This document shows, piece by piece, positions 11,918 to 24,986 of a stretch of 64,000 nucleotides of DNA. The notes beneath the pieces were generated by a model. That model was not told the origin of the DNA, ran no database searches, and saw only the letters and a list, made by a program, of their open reading frames with translations. This DNA comes from Hymenochaete sp. R1 (taxonomy: Eukaryota > Basidiomycota > Agaricomycetes > Hymenochaetales > Hymenochaetaceae). Position 1 is the first letter of the stretch. Each line of letters starts with the position of its first letter. The stretch spans positions 1 to 64,000 of the forward strand of contig JAFREE010000124.1 in assembly GCA_019400425.1 (NCBI GenBank), given 5' to 3'. Made by a program: the position numbers and the translations under genes.

Positions 11918-14900
11918 CTTGAGATTGTTCGAGCTAATGGTCGTGCTCTGCAGGTACTGCGGCTTCTCCGTGTGCGAGGAGGGAGTGGGGAAGGAGAGGC
12001 GGAGACTGTCGGGGCTAGGAGGTCGGCTCTAGGTCGGTTACCATTATTTAACCAGTAGGTCGCATTATAAAGACGCCCTCTTTCTTTTTCACGCAACCTC
12101 TCAGACTTGCCGCCAACTGCTAACATCCGTTTAGCCACGGATTTATTTTCGGCTTCGGCTTCCGAGTCGCATCCCGAAGCTTTGACGTCATCTTTTAATG
12201 ACTAACCAAAACATGCCTTTTTGGTCGATCGACACCGAGATTTTGAACCCTTCCCATTGCTCCCGACTTCCTCCGATCGTCTTCTCCCAACGACTCGACT
12301 TCGTTGCACCCTCCTGCTTAATTTTCATGCTTCCGTCGTCGCCGGAACGGTCTTATCAAAAATCCTGATTCCTTCTCATCGATTGGATGCAAACGCGCAA
12401 TCAGTCGATTCAGTGAAGCTTTGCACGAACTTTTACAAGATACGTGACATTCACCTCGTACATGAGGTACAAGATATGTGCGTCTTATCAGCATGATCAA
12501 TATAAAAAGCACCCTCTCCCGAACAATTTTTTTAGAAGTGTAGATAGCGAACACTCAATGACGGTGGCTTTGATTTCCGTGTTTAAAGAAGGAGCACAAG
12601 AGAAGGATCGATGGTCGGGAAGCCTTTCCCTTTGCTTCTTGAGCTGCAGAACTCTAAAGGCTGCGAGTGAACTTCCTCCGCTTTGGTCTGAAGGTCTGTC
12701 TTTTTCTTTGCACCGAGCTGAGACAAGATACTCATATCGATGGCTGTTGTGTCGAGCTACCTTTGAAACGTAATCGCAGCGAATGTTATTCTACTGGCAC
12801 TCCGTGGATTATTATCTTGGACCTCGAACTTTCGATATGAAGACTTCCCCGTTCATCCTGAAACCATCAAGTCTAGTTCCACAGTCACCCTGTTTGCTTT
12901 CGCCATGGCAAGCTGCAAGATCTCTGACTGAGATAACCGTCTTTAACCTGTGCCTGGGCGCCATCGAGCCTATTTGTCGACCGTTCATCTCTTACAAGTT
13001 GAATTCAGGTGCTAAAGGCATAAGTTGATCACCCCTATCTCTTGGGGTTCGTTTTTCAAATCCTGTCTTGTGGTCCATGCAGAGGCATATGTCTATGCAT
13101 TCCAATATTTGAAGTAATTCTCCGCACTTACGTCCCGTTCTCCCGCAAGAAGTGCGTTTGAGACATCTCTGCCGCCATGTAGTGGCCAGGAAAAAATATC
13201 GTTACCATTCTTTCACAGATTCTTGTGTTGCGGCACAGCGACCAACTCACTGAAACACATTCAGATAGGCTATGCAGGACTCAAAAATGTACCGGAAGCA
13301 GCTTAGTAAGTGTTAAGCCTCCCTATCCTTGACTCATTGGCCATTACTGAGTATCTCCACTTTGAAGCATGCACCGATAATACTCCGTAGCAAACCGTCT
13401 TCTGAGACATCCGTAACATTCGGGTATCCCGAATCGGGATTATCACGTTTTATTTTGATCGACGTCGCATTTGTTTTTAGTTAAGAAGTTGGACGCTGTG
13501 CTGACATCAGTGTTCCGTTGATTTGAAGTGCTCTTGCGCCTATTGCACTCGCATCTTTGAAATTCACAGCAACCATAACAATCATCAGCCTCAAACGTCT
13601 TGGACAAGAAGCCTCAGGTTCACCTCAATGTACGGGAGCTAAACTTCGCCCGAGTTCGAGGACTCGCCCGCAGGGACAGGGTCACTCAGTTCGTAGAGGG
13701 CGTAATGTCGAAACACGGTGCAAAAAATGGATTGGAGCCGCTACTGACATTTACGAAAAGAAAACGCGTCAATACTACGGCTTGCGACGCGTGTCTGTTC
13801 AAAGATTTTTCTCGAGGTTCGTGTCGCAGGTTTCAACGTCCATGACAGCTCTCGCGTTAGCAGAATACAACAAATATTGATGCCCGTATCAGGCCGCCTC
13901 TCGCCTGTCGCTAGTACTTGTGCTCCAGAGCCGCTCGTCGCCGTGGACAACGGTCTTGCGGTGAGTATGAGCGAGATGGGTAACGCCTCGTTCACATTAA
14001 TGCTCGTGTGCTCCTGGATCATGCTGGATGGCGTTGTTATATACCTACTCAGACGTGATAAAAGCTCTTGTGTCAATTTTTGTTTCAAGCTGTTTCTGAC
14101 ATTTTCGCTTCAGTATAGTGTAAATTATAATATATAAAGGTATGTAAATCTTTCCTATAATGGATTACTTCTTGTAAATCATTGACCGGTGCTTCCACAG
14201 CAGTGACCCGTTGTTCGTCCCTGACGAATCTTGACTGTGGCGAGTACGTTCTGTTGCACACAAGCTCTGACGCAGTGCCTAAAATTAGCAATTTCAATCG
14301 AACACGCAAGCAAAGTAACGATCGCGGGCGCTTATCTTGCAGTTTCTACTTCCTTTTCTAACATGTCCTTGTTCTTTCGAAGGAGCTAGTTGCGCAGTCC
14401 TTCAGGTATCAAATCTTCTCACGTGTGTGGGCAGTCAAGCCATTTTCACGTCCGCCATTCGTTCATGCGTCTCAAGTACTGGGAAGCTTATAATTTCACA
14501 GCTGTTGATTTTGTCTGGTAATGTTTTGCTCGCACAACAGCCTAACACTGTTTATTCATCGATAACCGAAGCGGCAACGTCACCTCAGCTTTTTGAACCC
14601 TTGGTACCATATCCTCCTGCATGGCCTTCATAACCGGATCTCTACTACGCGTCGCCGATACCTCAATCGCTTTTCTTCCTATATCAAAATGCACGCCGCT
14701 ATGATTGTATTTGGCGTCGATTCTCCCTTTAAGTAAGTCAAGAGGGTTGCGAATATTGACACTGATGCTATATGTTTATCATGCGCCACGTGGAAGAAGT
14801 GGCTCTGTCTACAGCTCGGGGATGCAATTCACAGACTTATCGTTCGCCGCTGTTGGAACGTAGACGGAGTCAAACAGCCACCACAATTCACCACCATTTT

Positions 14901-15066
14901 CCTGACTCGTCCGTCAGAGAAATTCAGGATTTGTATTTGGGAGACTATAAAAATGTGGTCGTCAAGTTCGATAGACCCGACAAGAACGAAGCTAAAGTTC
15001 TCCCACAAGTCTTCGATCGAGCGCGACACTTTCTACCTCACAAGAATTGTTTTTCAGTGTTTCTAC
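11918..15066. other. 3.1-kb intergenic stretch with no supported gene
   Basis: The left end is the promoter side of the sugar transporter; a pyrimidine-rich stretch lies around 12240-12340. Several open frames of 80-115 codons (12221-13028, 13557-13880, 13741-14309) have no recognisable motif and do not join into a longer protein. A near-palindrome, TCCCGAATCGGGA, sits near 13428-13440. The 5' leader of the DUF6593 gene occupies the right end. Confidence 0.4.
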
Positions 15067-15828
15067 ATGTCTACTCATAGCAATCCTTTCATCCAAGGCG
15101 GTTGGGCGACGTCTAACTACAAACCGAGTAGCGACCAACTTGCGAACCCTCCATCTATCTATGGTGCTCTTCCAATGTCAACCGAGCAGCCTAATAGCTC
15201 TGGTTCATCCACTCGCGGTGCCACGACCTTCCAGTTCACGAATCCCAACCCAAACATTCTGAATTCGATTGTTGTGGGTCCCCATCGTGACGGAAATGTG
15301 CATCAGCTCGTTCGGATTTCGACGGACGAACGCCTTGCAGGATACACGCAGTTCAAAGACGCTGATGGTCGGAGCGTGGCTCTTATTGAGTGGATGGGTT
15401 CTCAGCCTCGCGTTGAAGTGAGGAACAGCGTCACGAAATGCTCAACGGCAGATTGGCTGAAGGTTGTGAATGATCCTAATTTCGGACGGTGGGTGCATAT
15501 CAAGCTTTAAGAAACGTTCATAGTTACTGACAATCGCTCAGACCAGTCCGTAAGATGGATGTTCGCGGTGCGAAGTTTTTCTGGTGTCCGAGCGGAGAAG
15601 CTATTCTCGTGAGCAATTTTGAGATTAATTTCCTCGAAAAGAAGCCTCCTTTTGACATTTTCTCTCAAGCTCTACTCTCAAACGCCGACCTCGAGGCCTC
15701 TCGCTATCGCTACCAAATCCAGGCACGTCATCAATTTGGAATTGAGCGATCAGGCTCTTTCGTGGGGTCTTCTGGAGCCCAGTATTGTTGCAATAACGTT
15801 ACTACTAAGTGGTAGGCGCTTAGAATGA
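15067..15828 (+). CDS. DUF6593-domain protein A
   Basis: Three exons (15067-15488, 15542-15608, 15670-15828) give 215 residues. An N-terminal disordered head (MSTHSNPFIQGGW..) is followed by the DUF6593 fold. Its parts are a beta strand region (TTFQFTNPNPNIL), a central ADGRSVALIEWMGSQPRVEV segment, a KFFWCPSG strand after the first intron, and a hydrophobic end (LAIATKSRHVINLELSD, then IVAITLLLSGRRLE). The family is abundant in Agaricomycetes and has no established function. The last exon was chosen in the frame that restores the hydrophobic C-terminus. Without the second intron the protein would end in an unrelated tail at 15815. The gene points toward a second, divergent member of the same family 343 bp away. 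Confidence 0.7.
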
Positions 15829-16171
15829 AGCTGCATTCTCGTTGCAATCCTTTCCGGTTAATTTACTTGAAGCTTGTTCGCATTCCTTATTTTGCAATTA
15901 ATCAGAGCTTTCACTCACTTCTCGCTAGATTGGGAGGAAATTGCGCTGATTACTTTAAACCTAATACACATAGACTACACTATTAGCGTTGTAATGGTTT
16001 GTTTATAGTATATACATATAGCCATAAATTTGGAGATTACATAGAAACAACTGGACAACCAGCGCCCAAACGTCGTACGCAGTGAAGCGTGCACAGTGCA
16101 CTCCATATTATATTGCAGACCAATGATGAGTATGATAGGTGTCCGTGAGGCGTGTAGGTGAGGGGTCTGCA
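15829..16171. other. Spacer between tail-to-tail DUF6593 genes
   Basis: This 343-bp AT-rich spacer is flanked by the stop codons of two convergent family members and contains no gene. It presumably holds both polyadenylation regions. Confidence 0.4.
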
Positions 16172-16821
16172 TTAAAGTCCATCATTTTTCATATTGACAA
16201 GGATTTCGCGCCCAACAAGGCAATAGAGCAAAAGATCCATCGAAAAGGCACCTCCGTCAAAGTCCAAAATGACAAGTCCGTCAGTAGTCCTCACGGTTGT
16301 GTTCAGGTTTCCCAATAAATCGAGAACCTTCGAAATAAATTTCCGTGAAGACATGATAAATGAATAATAATAATAATAACAAAAACGTGAAATGCGTACT
16401 TCGTACCCGCCATCCACGGCTCGCCATGCGTAGGTGTCGCCGTTAGTTTTCCGAAGCCGAATGCTGTAAGAAGTATGACGAGTGTCAAAAGGTCATTCAA
16501 GTGCACACTTATTATTTCTGGTACTCACATATCATCAAGGCTGGATACGGAAGGCCTGTTGACCCATTCACTGGCTTCTAACATCGGTTCGTTGTCAAAC
16601 ATGATAACAGAGTCAGATGCCTGGGTCAACCCCCAATGTATCAAGGCAACGATCCGCCCATTATCGTCGTTGTCGAAGAAATACGTGGAGGAGCCTGACC
16701 CGAATGTCTCTACGTGGATTCGTTCTTTGGAGTCGTCGAGGAAGAGAGAGAACCCGTTCTTAGCGGGACGAAGCTCAGCACGACGTCTACGAGAGGGAAA
16801 GTCAACGAAGGTGGTGGACAT
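16172..16821 (-). CDS. DUF6593-domain protein B
   Basis: Three exons (16821-16529, 16463-16400, 16327-16172) give 170 residues. The order of elements matches protein A: SGSSTYFFDNDDNGR, RIVALIHWGLTQASDSVIMF, then the diagnostic IIRLRKTNGDTYAWRAVDGG strand, and a hydrophobic end (TTDGLVILDFDGGAFSMDLL). The middle exon reads cleanly only when spliced, which supports the exon model. The last exon could also be read in a second frame that stops early (FIGKPEHNREDY); I prefer the longer frame because it supplies the family's C-terminal strand. No signal peptide is seen, so it is probably cytoplasmic. Function is unknown. Confidence 0.68.
16364..16380. repeat. Short AAT trinucleotide repeat
   Basis: An (AAT)n microsatellite lies inside the second intron of DUF6593 protein B. 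Confidence 0.6.
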
Positions 16822-17746
16822 TGTGCTGTGGTATGATATGAGGAGTGTGAAAAGCGAAGACAAGAAGAGAGGAACTTGAGAAGTACTGGTGGGGTAAAAA
16901 CTGTTGGGAAGGTTGAGATTTATACTATTATTTATACAAAACAACGATCAGGAAAGAATTCCGTGTGCTTACGGTGCTTTCGGTAAGGCCTGAGAATAAA
17001 GGCTCGGGCCTCGTAAAGCAAGGCGTAGGTAAGAAAGACGCGTTTGTTCACAGCCTTGAACAAAAAAAAGGAAAGTTCTTCCGCCTTTCCTCACATGCGT
17101 GCCTTACCTCAAGAGTTCTCCATGTACTCTTGACTCGAATGAATGGCATACACTGGCACAAACTCACCAAGACCAAGCTTTCTTTGGATCTACGATTCGT
17201 ATCTTGTTGCGTTTAAACGTTTCCAAGTAATGCATTCATGCTCGAGCGAAGTCCATAACGCACACTCGTACCTGTCCGAAATCCCCGGTATTCCGTTATA
17301 CCGGTAATTTATGAAAAAAGGAAAACAAACTGCCCGTTAACATGAAGCAACTTTTCGTGTCATCCGATGTACACAAGATAGGGGGGCTCTGGCCCGAGAG
17401 TTACCGCTTGGTAACACAAAGAAATTTGGCGCCGGGTATATACATGTATGGTGGTTCGTGGTTTCCAAATCGATCGGCCGAGAAATGTCAAGGGATCTGC
17501 ATGTCGAAACTAATATCAATGGAATGAAGCATCGGTAAAGCTTAAATTACGTGGCAACGTCGTTTCCGCCGGCACCGGTCAACGAAAACTAAAGAAGGAA
17601 TTTGCATGCGGCTACCGTGCCAATTCGCAATAGTCTCCTGCACACAAATGCAAGATAGGAACCATATCATTTCGGAAATATTTAGTCGAGTAATTATTTC
17701 GGAGCGAGACGTCGAAAACTCGGGAGTTCATTTGCGGCATTTGAGG
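16822..17746. other. Intergenic stretch, no gene seen
   Basis: About 0.9 kb between the 5' end of DUF6593 protein B and the 3' end of an unrecognised minus-strand gene. Short frames (16965-17216, 17337-17527) show no protein character. Confidence 0.4.
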
Positions 17747-19508
17747 CTAACGAATCTGGCATTCGCCTAAAAAGAGTGATAAAAGGTGAGGAAGTCCACT
17801 TCTCTTCAAAAGACTATCTTCGCACCGATTCACCACGTATGTCAATTCGTAAAAGGAAAGTTGATCAAGTCTTTCGTGCTGGCTTGGGCTTAGAGTGTCA
17901 ACGATACCCATTATGCTCCAGAGCAAGAGATGTGTTGCACCGGTGTCTTGATGCGGTAAGGCAAATATTTCAGATTCGTTATCGACTAAGAAGCGTAGAA
18001 TCTGGTTGAAAACTTCCATTGACGCAAGAGGCATGATAGTAAGCCACACACGGGCAAGGACTCGCGCTCCGAGGAAGAAAAGTTCTGGACAACTGGCTCA
18101 TCATTAGCTAATTACTATTAAACTCAGTGAGTTACAGAACTGCAACTCACCTCATGTACTCGAAGAGAAGCTTGAGAAGTGTGTCGCTAATTTCGGAAAA
18201 GCGCGGTGCATGATCTATGGGATATATGTCGTGTTCCTGGAGACAGACGGCCAATCTCTTCAATAGAATGTCATGTTTCGCTAGTCCACTACTGGATGGC
18301 CCGCCAAGCCCGGGAATCCGTTTCCGAATGCTAGAAAGGACGTCCATGTCATTAAAGAGCGTTCGTATATCCGACCTTGTGATTGCCAGCTCGATCATGA
18401 TTGTTAGACATGCATTTCGACAGTCGGTAGTGGAGTCACTAATATCCAAGTTAATGAAGATCACACGAAAAAGAGCACAACTCAAGCACCTTGTAGCTAT
18501 CAAAACCAAAACGCCGCCAAATTTCATAATTTCTTCTTCTGACGATGGAAGTGGATGGTCAAACCAGTCCAATGTAATCAATGATAGTGCGTAGCGCAGA
18601 AAATCCGCTGCCGAATGCGTGATTCCAAAGAGTTGAGAGATCACGAGAGCGATGGATCGATGATTGGGTTCTCTACATCTGGGCATTAGGCTGTGACTAA
18701 AGAACGAAACAGCGGCGTACGATATGTATGGGTACAGGCGGAGTGAGAGGTCCATCGCGTCAATGATATGGATACCACAAGGCCTTCCAGTTGTTCTACG
18801 GCATAGTTGGTACACCCCGTTGTCCGGCAAAACTACCTCTAGATTTTGAGCAAATCTGTTGATACGAGCGTCGGAGGAGTCCCTTATCTCAACGAGTAAG
18901 CTCTTGAACAGAGGCGAACGTTGAGCAAGCTGGCGCACGGGACTGTACTGTATCATCAACCGAACAAAGTCTTCTACGAAAGATTCAGAAAGAGTTTTCC
19001 TTAAAAAGTAAGCAAGTTAGAGGGCAGTGAATATACGAACAAAAGAACAAACCTCATCGCGGTTAATAGCTTTTCGACTAGCCCATGTAATTTTTTGTAC
19101 GATGAAGGGTCTCGAGGAGCCAGTTCCTCTAGTGCAGCAAAGCAGAAACGTTTTGAAGCTAGTGATCCTCGCCCATCATCCATATCCCAGCAGGTCAGTG
19201 TGCGTATATCAGAAAATGCCTGTCTCGTTTTCTCTTCAGCTGCACGTATCCTGTCGTCCGCAGACACTCCCACTCCGAGTTCAAGCATTTGGAAGACTGG
19301 CGGCAGGATGATGGACTGGCTTTGAAAGAGTGCTTGGTTTGAGGATAGAGCAAAGTATTTCACTGCTCTTACGATCTGGTGAGTACGAGCTGATGCGGTC
19401 AGCTTCTATAACAACGATCATGATCGTGGCTATAAAGTTCGTTGGGACGAAACAGCCTTGGGAGAGCCCACAGCGCACGAATAGGTATACGTCATTCTTT
19501 GGTGACAA
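17747..19508 (-). CDS. Unrecognised multi-exon protein
   Basis: At least three coding blocks join in frame: an upstream block ending at 19053, 18999-18151 (283 codons) and 18092-17747, the last ending with a stop. Splice donors GTTTGT and GTGAGT and phase agreement support one protein of roughly 480-550 residues. The visible protein is largely helical with hydrophobic patches (LRLYPYISYAAVSFFSHSL, VFNQILRFLVDNESEIFALP). It has no signal peptide or motif I can name. The N-terminal part may extend through another small intron near 19325-19370, and I could not fix the start codon. The helical, Leu-rich pattern could be an armadillo-like or uncharacterised mushroom-specific scaffold, but this is only an impression. 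Confidence 0.5.
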
Positions 19509-20002
19509 ACTGGCTATACTAGCATAAAAGAACCATGCTATACGTTTGAGCGCGTGAGTGGGTGAATGTATGAACTGACAGTTTTTTGCACGAACTTGAA
19601 GGATCCTGCGATGGATTCCGTCGGTGATCGAAGATCGAAGCCCAATTGCTTTTTTTCATTTTTTTTTTCAAATCTTCGTCGTCATCAGTTCAGTGATTTA
19701 CGTCATCAATAACTTTCAGTCATGTGATAGAATATTTCCATATTGGTGGGGTGTCCACGTACGTCGTGTCGGTGTCGGCGCTTCTGCGCAGCTCAGTTCT
19801 GCTTCTGCAGCTACCGAGCTTTCCCCCTCCTTCCGCTATTGCTCTCCGTCTCACACCCTCATGGTCCTTAGCTTCATAAGCTTGTACTGAGCGTGCCCTC
19901 CTACCTTGGATAGATACAGAACCGGAACTAGCAAGAAAGTTGGGCGTGTGCGCTTAGCACACAACTTTGACGCGGCCGTAGAACGTGCATTCGTTCAGCA
20001 GC

Positions 20003-23000
20003 ATGGTTTGCAGGAGATGGACCCCGCTATCAGCTTTCGTCTCAGCGTTACTGGCCATTTTAACCTCCTGTTTGCTTCTACCGGTTGCGAAAGCTCAAGG
20101 GAGCCCTGAAGTCTCGTATACGAGATTCCGCAACTTCCCATCGAGTTTATGGTTCTTTAACGATTCACCTGTATGTCAAGCTTACCAGACACCATTTTAG
20201 CTATCACTAACAACTGTACACTAGTCCACAATCTACTTTGACTCGATTGAAGGGAATGTATATGTCTCACAGAATGAAGGGAAAGCATGGGATCGGGCAG
20301 ATATACCAGAGGGAGAGGCCATGATGGTTGTCGAGCACCCGTTTGACAATCACTACGTGCGTTAATCCTTTCTGCCTCCATATCTTTATCGACTCAAGTT
20401 TTATAGGCCTTTATATTGACGAGGGACATGAAACATTATCGTACATCGGATAGTGGCAGAACCTGGCAATCGTTCGATATGCCCGTTCCTCCTTCTTATG
20501 TCCCGAACCCGTTATCGTTCCATTCCGACCCTTCAAGTTATGGATACATCCTATATCAGGGTACAAAGTGCGTCAAGTCAACTTTTGGATGGGGTTCGAC
20601 CTGTCACGACGAGACCTATTACACGAAGGATGCGTTCTCATCGACTCCATCATTGTTACTATCGGAGACATCGCATTGCCTTTTCGCGCACTCCTCCAAG
20701 GACTTCAGACATGAGGCACATCACGATCTCGTATATTGCGTGGCTTTCGACACGACGACGAGCACGGGCGCTCATGCTCTTTCTTCATCAAGGCTTTTTG
20801 CATCGACAGATTTCTTCGCATCTCAAGCAAATACGATTGACCTTGGAATTGGCAAGAATTCTCGAGGAGTCTTAGCATTTGCTATCGTTTCCAAATTTGC
20901 CGTTGTTGCATTGAAGGATCTCTCAGCTAGTGGGAATGGTGACATGCTTCTGTATGTCAGCGTGGATGCACAGAACTGGGCTCGAGCCCAGTTCCCGCAT
21001 CAGTCGAGCGCCCAATTGCGGGAGAACGCTTATACGGTTGTTGAAGGGACCACCCATTCACTCGGAGTCGATGTGTTGTTGCATGCGCAAGCGACTATCG
21101 GAACGCTTTTCGTTAGCAATTCCAACGGGACCTTCTTCGTTGAGAGTTTACCCGACACGAATCGTAACGACCTCGGTTTCGTAGATTTCGAGAACGTCTA
21201 TGGCGTCGAAGGCGTGGGACTCGCGAATGTAGTGTCTAATGCTCGCGATGTAGAGGGTCGCGGCGTACCAAAACAGATTCAAAGTCGTATCACGTTTGAT
21301 GACGGCTCCAGTTGGAGACGTCTAACACCTCCATCCCAAGACACTTCCGGAAACGCCATTGGATGTAATCCATCTGATTCGGATGACTGTTCATTACATC
21401 TCCACAGCGTCACTGCCCCACATAACTTCGGGCGAGTCTTCAGTTCACCTGCACCTGGGCTCGTTCTTGGAGTTGGCTCAATTGGTCCGCATCTCAAATC
21501 TTACGACGAATGTGACACGTTTTTGAGCACGAACGCGGGTCTAACGTGGAGTATGGTATCGAAGGAGGCGCACAAGTACGAATTCGGTGACCAGGGAAGC
21601 ATCATGGTGTTGGTCAACGACGAAGAAGGCGTTGATGAAGTTCGGTACTCGAGTGACCTTGGCCAGACATGGAGATCTCTCAAGTTGGATTTCCGTATGC
21701 GGGCTCGAGCACTCACAACAGTTCCCGATTCGACTTCGCAAAAATTCATGCTTGTCGGTCAGCTTTCTCGCAAAGACCAAACAGACTCGAATCGCTATGT
21801 CGTCGTTTTTCTGGACTTCGCCTCTACAAGAAATCGCCAATGCGGAGAAGATGACTTCGAGCGGTGGTACGCGCGGAACGGGGGAGAGCATGAATGTATC
21901 ATGGGCCACAGACAGTGGTACCGTCGGAGAAGACCTGACCGTGATTGCTACGTTGGGCACAAATTCGATGACCCCCTTGAACACGAAGAGAACTGCCCCT
22001 GCACGGACGACGATTACGAATGCGACTATAATTACATTCGGAATGGCGATGCTTGCGTTCCAGCGGGACCAGAACCCATCCCGGCAGACGTATGTCGGGA
22101 TATGAAGGGGACATATATGGGTTCGTCTGGCTTTAGGTTGATCCCGGGCAATACATGTGATAAGAGTCGGGGCGTGTCGAAGGATGACCGTGTGGAAAAA
22201 GATTGTTCGCAGGCGCAGCCTGAAGAAGGTGAAGTGACGCACCAGATCTTCGAATTCGACTCAGAGATCGTTCAGTACGCTTACTTCAAGGAGTCGACTG
22301 TGAGCCATACTCGTTATTTATGTGAAATTAAAGCTGACAAGTATCTTAGACCATTTTAGTTCGTCTGAAAGACGGAACTGTCTGGCAATCGAGCAACGAA
22401 GGTTACAGCTGGACCCAGCCAGTCCCGGACGAACGCTTTGTTGTCTTCTACCACCACTCATATTCGCACGATCGAGCGTATCTCTTAACAGCTACGGAGA
22501 AATTTTATTACACCACTGATAACGGCCGAAGCTGGCATCCTCTCAGTGCACCCTCTGCTCCAAACACCTTCGGCGCCGTCATTATGCACTTCCATCCTAG
22601 CTCGGAATTCATTCTCTGGACAGGCGATAAAGGATGCGACGGTGCTGGCACGAACTGCCGCGCGGTCTCATCGTACTCCACTGACAACGGTCGCAAATGG
22701 TATGACATCGAGGAATATGTGCGAAACTGCGCCTGGGCCAGGGACAAGGAGCTCAAGATTGACTCGACACAAATTATTTGCGAGTCATTCAAAGAGAAGA
22801 AGGGGAACCAACGGAGCTTTAACCCTAATACGAACTCGCTGCAGTTGGTGGCAGGGACTCAGTTCTTCTCGAAAAGGACGGTGCTATTTGAACGCGTGGT
22901 TGGGTTTGCGAAGTTCTCTGAGTTTTTGATCGTTGCTGAGGTGAAGCTACCGTAGTTCGTGAAAGAGTTACGTGAGCTGACTAGTTTGTCCAGTACCTCG

Positions 23001-24986
23001 AAGAGCGACATTCGCTTGATCTTCAAGTCTCGTTAGACGGGAAGAACTTCGCTGCAGGTGTCTTCCCACCTCAACTCACGCCCCAGAATCATGTAAGTCA
23101 TCATCCTCACTTTTCTGTTTCTTATTCAAAGTTTGGACAGGCATATACCATCCTCGAATCCAGCACGGACTCTGTCTTCATGTTGCTTACGACATCCGAG
23201 TGGCCAGCGCCCTACTGGGGAGTGATAATGAAATCGAACGGTAATGGGACGTATTTCGGCGTTTCGTTGGAGAACGTAAATAGGAACGACCACGGATACG
23301 TCGACTTCGAAAAAATGATTGGTCTGGATGGCATTGCGCTTGTGAACGTCGTGTCGAACCCTGGAATGGCTTCCATTACAGGAAAGAAAGATATCCAAAG
23401 TAGAATAACGCATAATGATGGTTAGTGTTTTAAATCCGGTAATTCTATTTTTCATAATTTACTCTTTCGCGTAGGAGGGACATGGAAACCTATAACGCCT
23501 CCAACGTCCGACTCGCTTGGGAATTCTTATGGCTGCACTTCAACTGTAAGTAACATCTATTGGTACACTGCTTGCTGTTATTTACCTTGGCTGCTTGTAG
23601 TCTTGCGGTCTCCAAATTCATGGGTACACCGAGCGGTATGACACTCGCGCAACCTATAGTAGTCCTTCCGTTCCTGGCCTTATCATGGCTGTGGGCAACG
23701 TTGGCGAGACCCTTGCACCATATGCAGAGTCAGACACCTTCCTTTCTCGCGACGCTGGCTTTACCTGGCAAGAAATCCACAAGGAGGCTCACCTGTGGGA
23801 ATTCGGTGATTCTGGCTCAGTCTTGGTTCTCGCAAACGACGAAGAGCCGACAGACCATGTTTTGTTCAGTATTGACGAAGGGTTATCTTGGCGGGAGTAT
23901 ACGTTCTCGTTACAGGAAAAAGTGAGAGTGCGGCAGATTGTGACGGTGCCAAAGGATACAAGCCGGAGGTTTATTTTGCTGGGACATTATCCCCGCTCAA
24001 CACAAAATTCTGTGGCGATTCACTTAGACTTTACATCATTGACGAGAAAGCAATGTAAGTCTGCTGTTCCTTTGGGAGTATAAGAGAAGGGGGCTGACGC
24101 TTGTTGAAGGTGTTATGGACCAGAGCAATCCGAACAATGACGACTTTGAGCTCTGGAGTCCTGCCGAATCACGTCAGGAGCGCTGTCTGTTTGGAAGACA
24201 GGTTCGCTACGGGTTATAATTCTACATGAAGAAAATATTTAATGTCTTCTATAGACGTTGTACCATCGCAGAATACGGGACAGAAACTGTTATATCGGTG
24301 ACCTAGAAAAGATCGCGACAAGGGTCTCTAATAACTGCGCCTGTACAGATTCTGATTTCGAATGGTAGGTTTTTGTTCCTTCCCTATTACATCTTCGTAA
24401 TGTCTGACGAGTGTTCATTCCCAGCGAATTCAACCACGTTCGAAATGCTGATGGTGTATGCGTTCTTGTCGACGGTGCGTCGCCTCTACCGTCAGACGAT
24501 TTCTGCCCTGCCAGTGCCGAATTCTGGTACGAACGCACCGCGTACCGCAAGATCCCTTACTCCTCCTGCGAGGGTGGTATCCGCCCAGACCGAGGTACCC
24601 CCCATAGATGCCCTGGCTTGCGAGGCCACGGTTTCTTCTTCTGGATATTCGTCCTCTTTGTGCCCCTCGTACTCGCGGGTCTCGTCGGCTACTGGATCTA
24701 CCGCCGGAGTGGCCTCGCGAGGGGCACGATCCGGCTACCAGGTGGTGTCTCCGGCTCGGGATCGGAATGGGATATGAGACCAGCGTATGCGACGAGTGAG
24801 GGGAGAGGTGGAGTTTGGGAGACGTTGGCGAGCGTGCCCTGGTATGTGGTGGGCGTTGCTGGAATCACGTGGGAAAAGATCAGGGGAGCTATACCGATTG
24901 GGAGCGGTTACCGGGCGAGGAGAGGGTACAGGAACGTTGCGGTGGATGAGGATGCACAGGTGCTTCGGTTTGAGGACGAAGATTGA
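20003..24986 (+). CDS. VPS10: Vps10/sortilin-family vacuolar sorting receptor
   Basis: Eleven exons (20003-20170, 20225-20356, 20407-22299, 22350-22940, 22994-23092, 23141-23420, 23475-23545, 23601-24054, 24110-24201, 24255-24364, 24425-24986) join in phase to 1483 residues, close to the fungal family length. The N-terminus is a signal peptide ([20 protein letters not shown]). Two tandem VPS10 domains follow, each with bacterial-neuraminidase-like repeats ([43 protein letters not shown]) and a Cys-rich 10CC module ([30 protein letters not shown]). A membrane helix ([20 protein letters not shown]) and an acidic cytoplasmic tail close the protein. It should cycle between late Golgi and endosome, delivering carboxypeptidase Y-like hydrolases to the vacuole via retromer. 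The start is the ATG that precedes the signal peptide. Nothing is missing. Confidence 0.96.
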
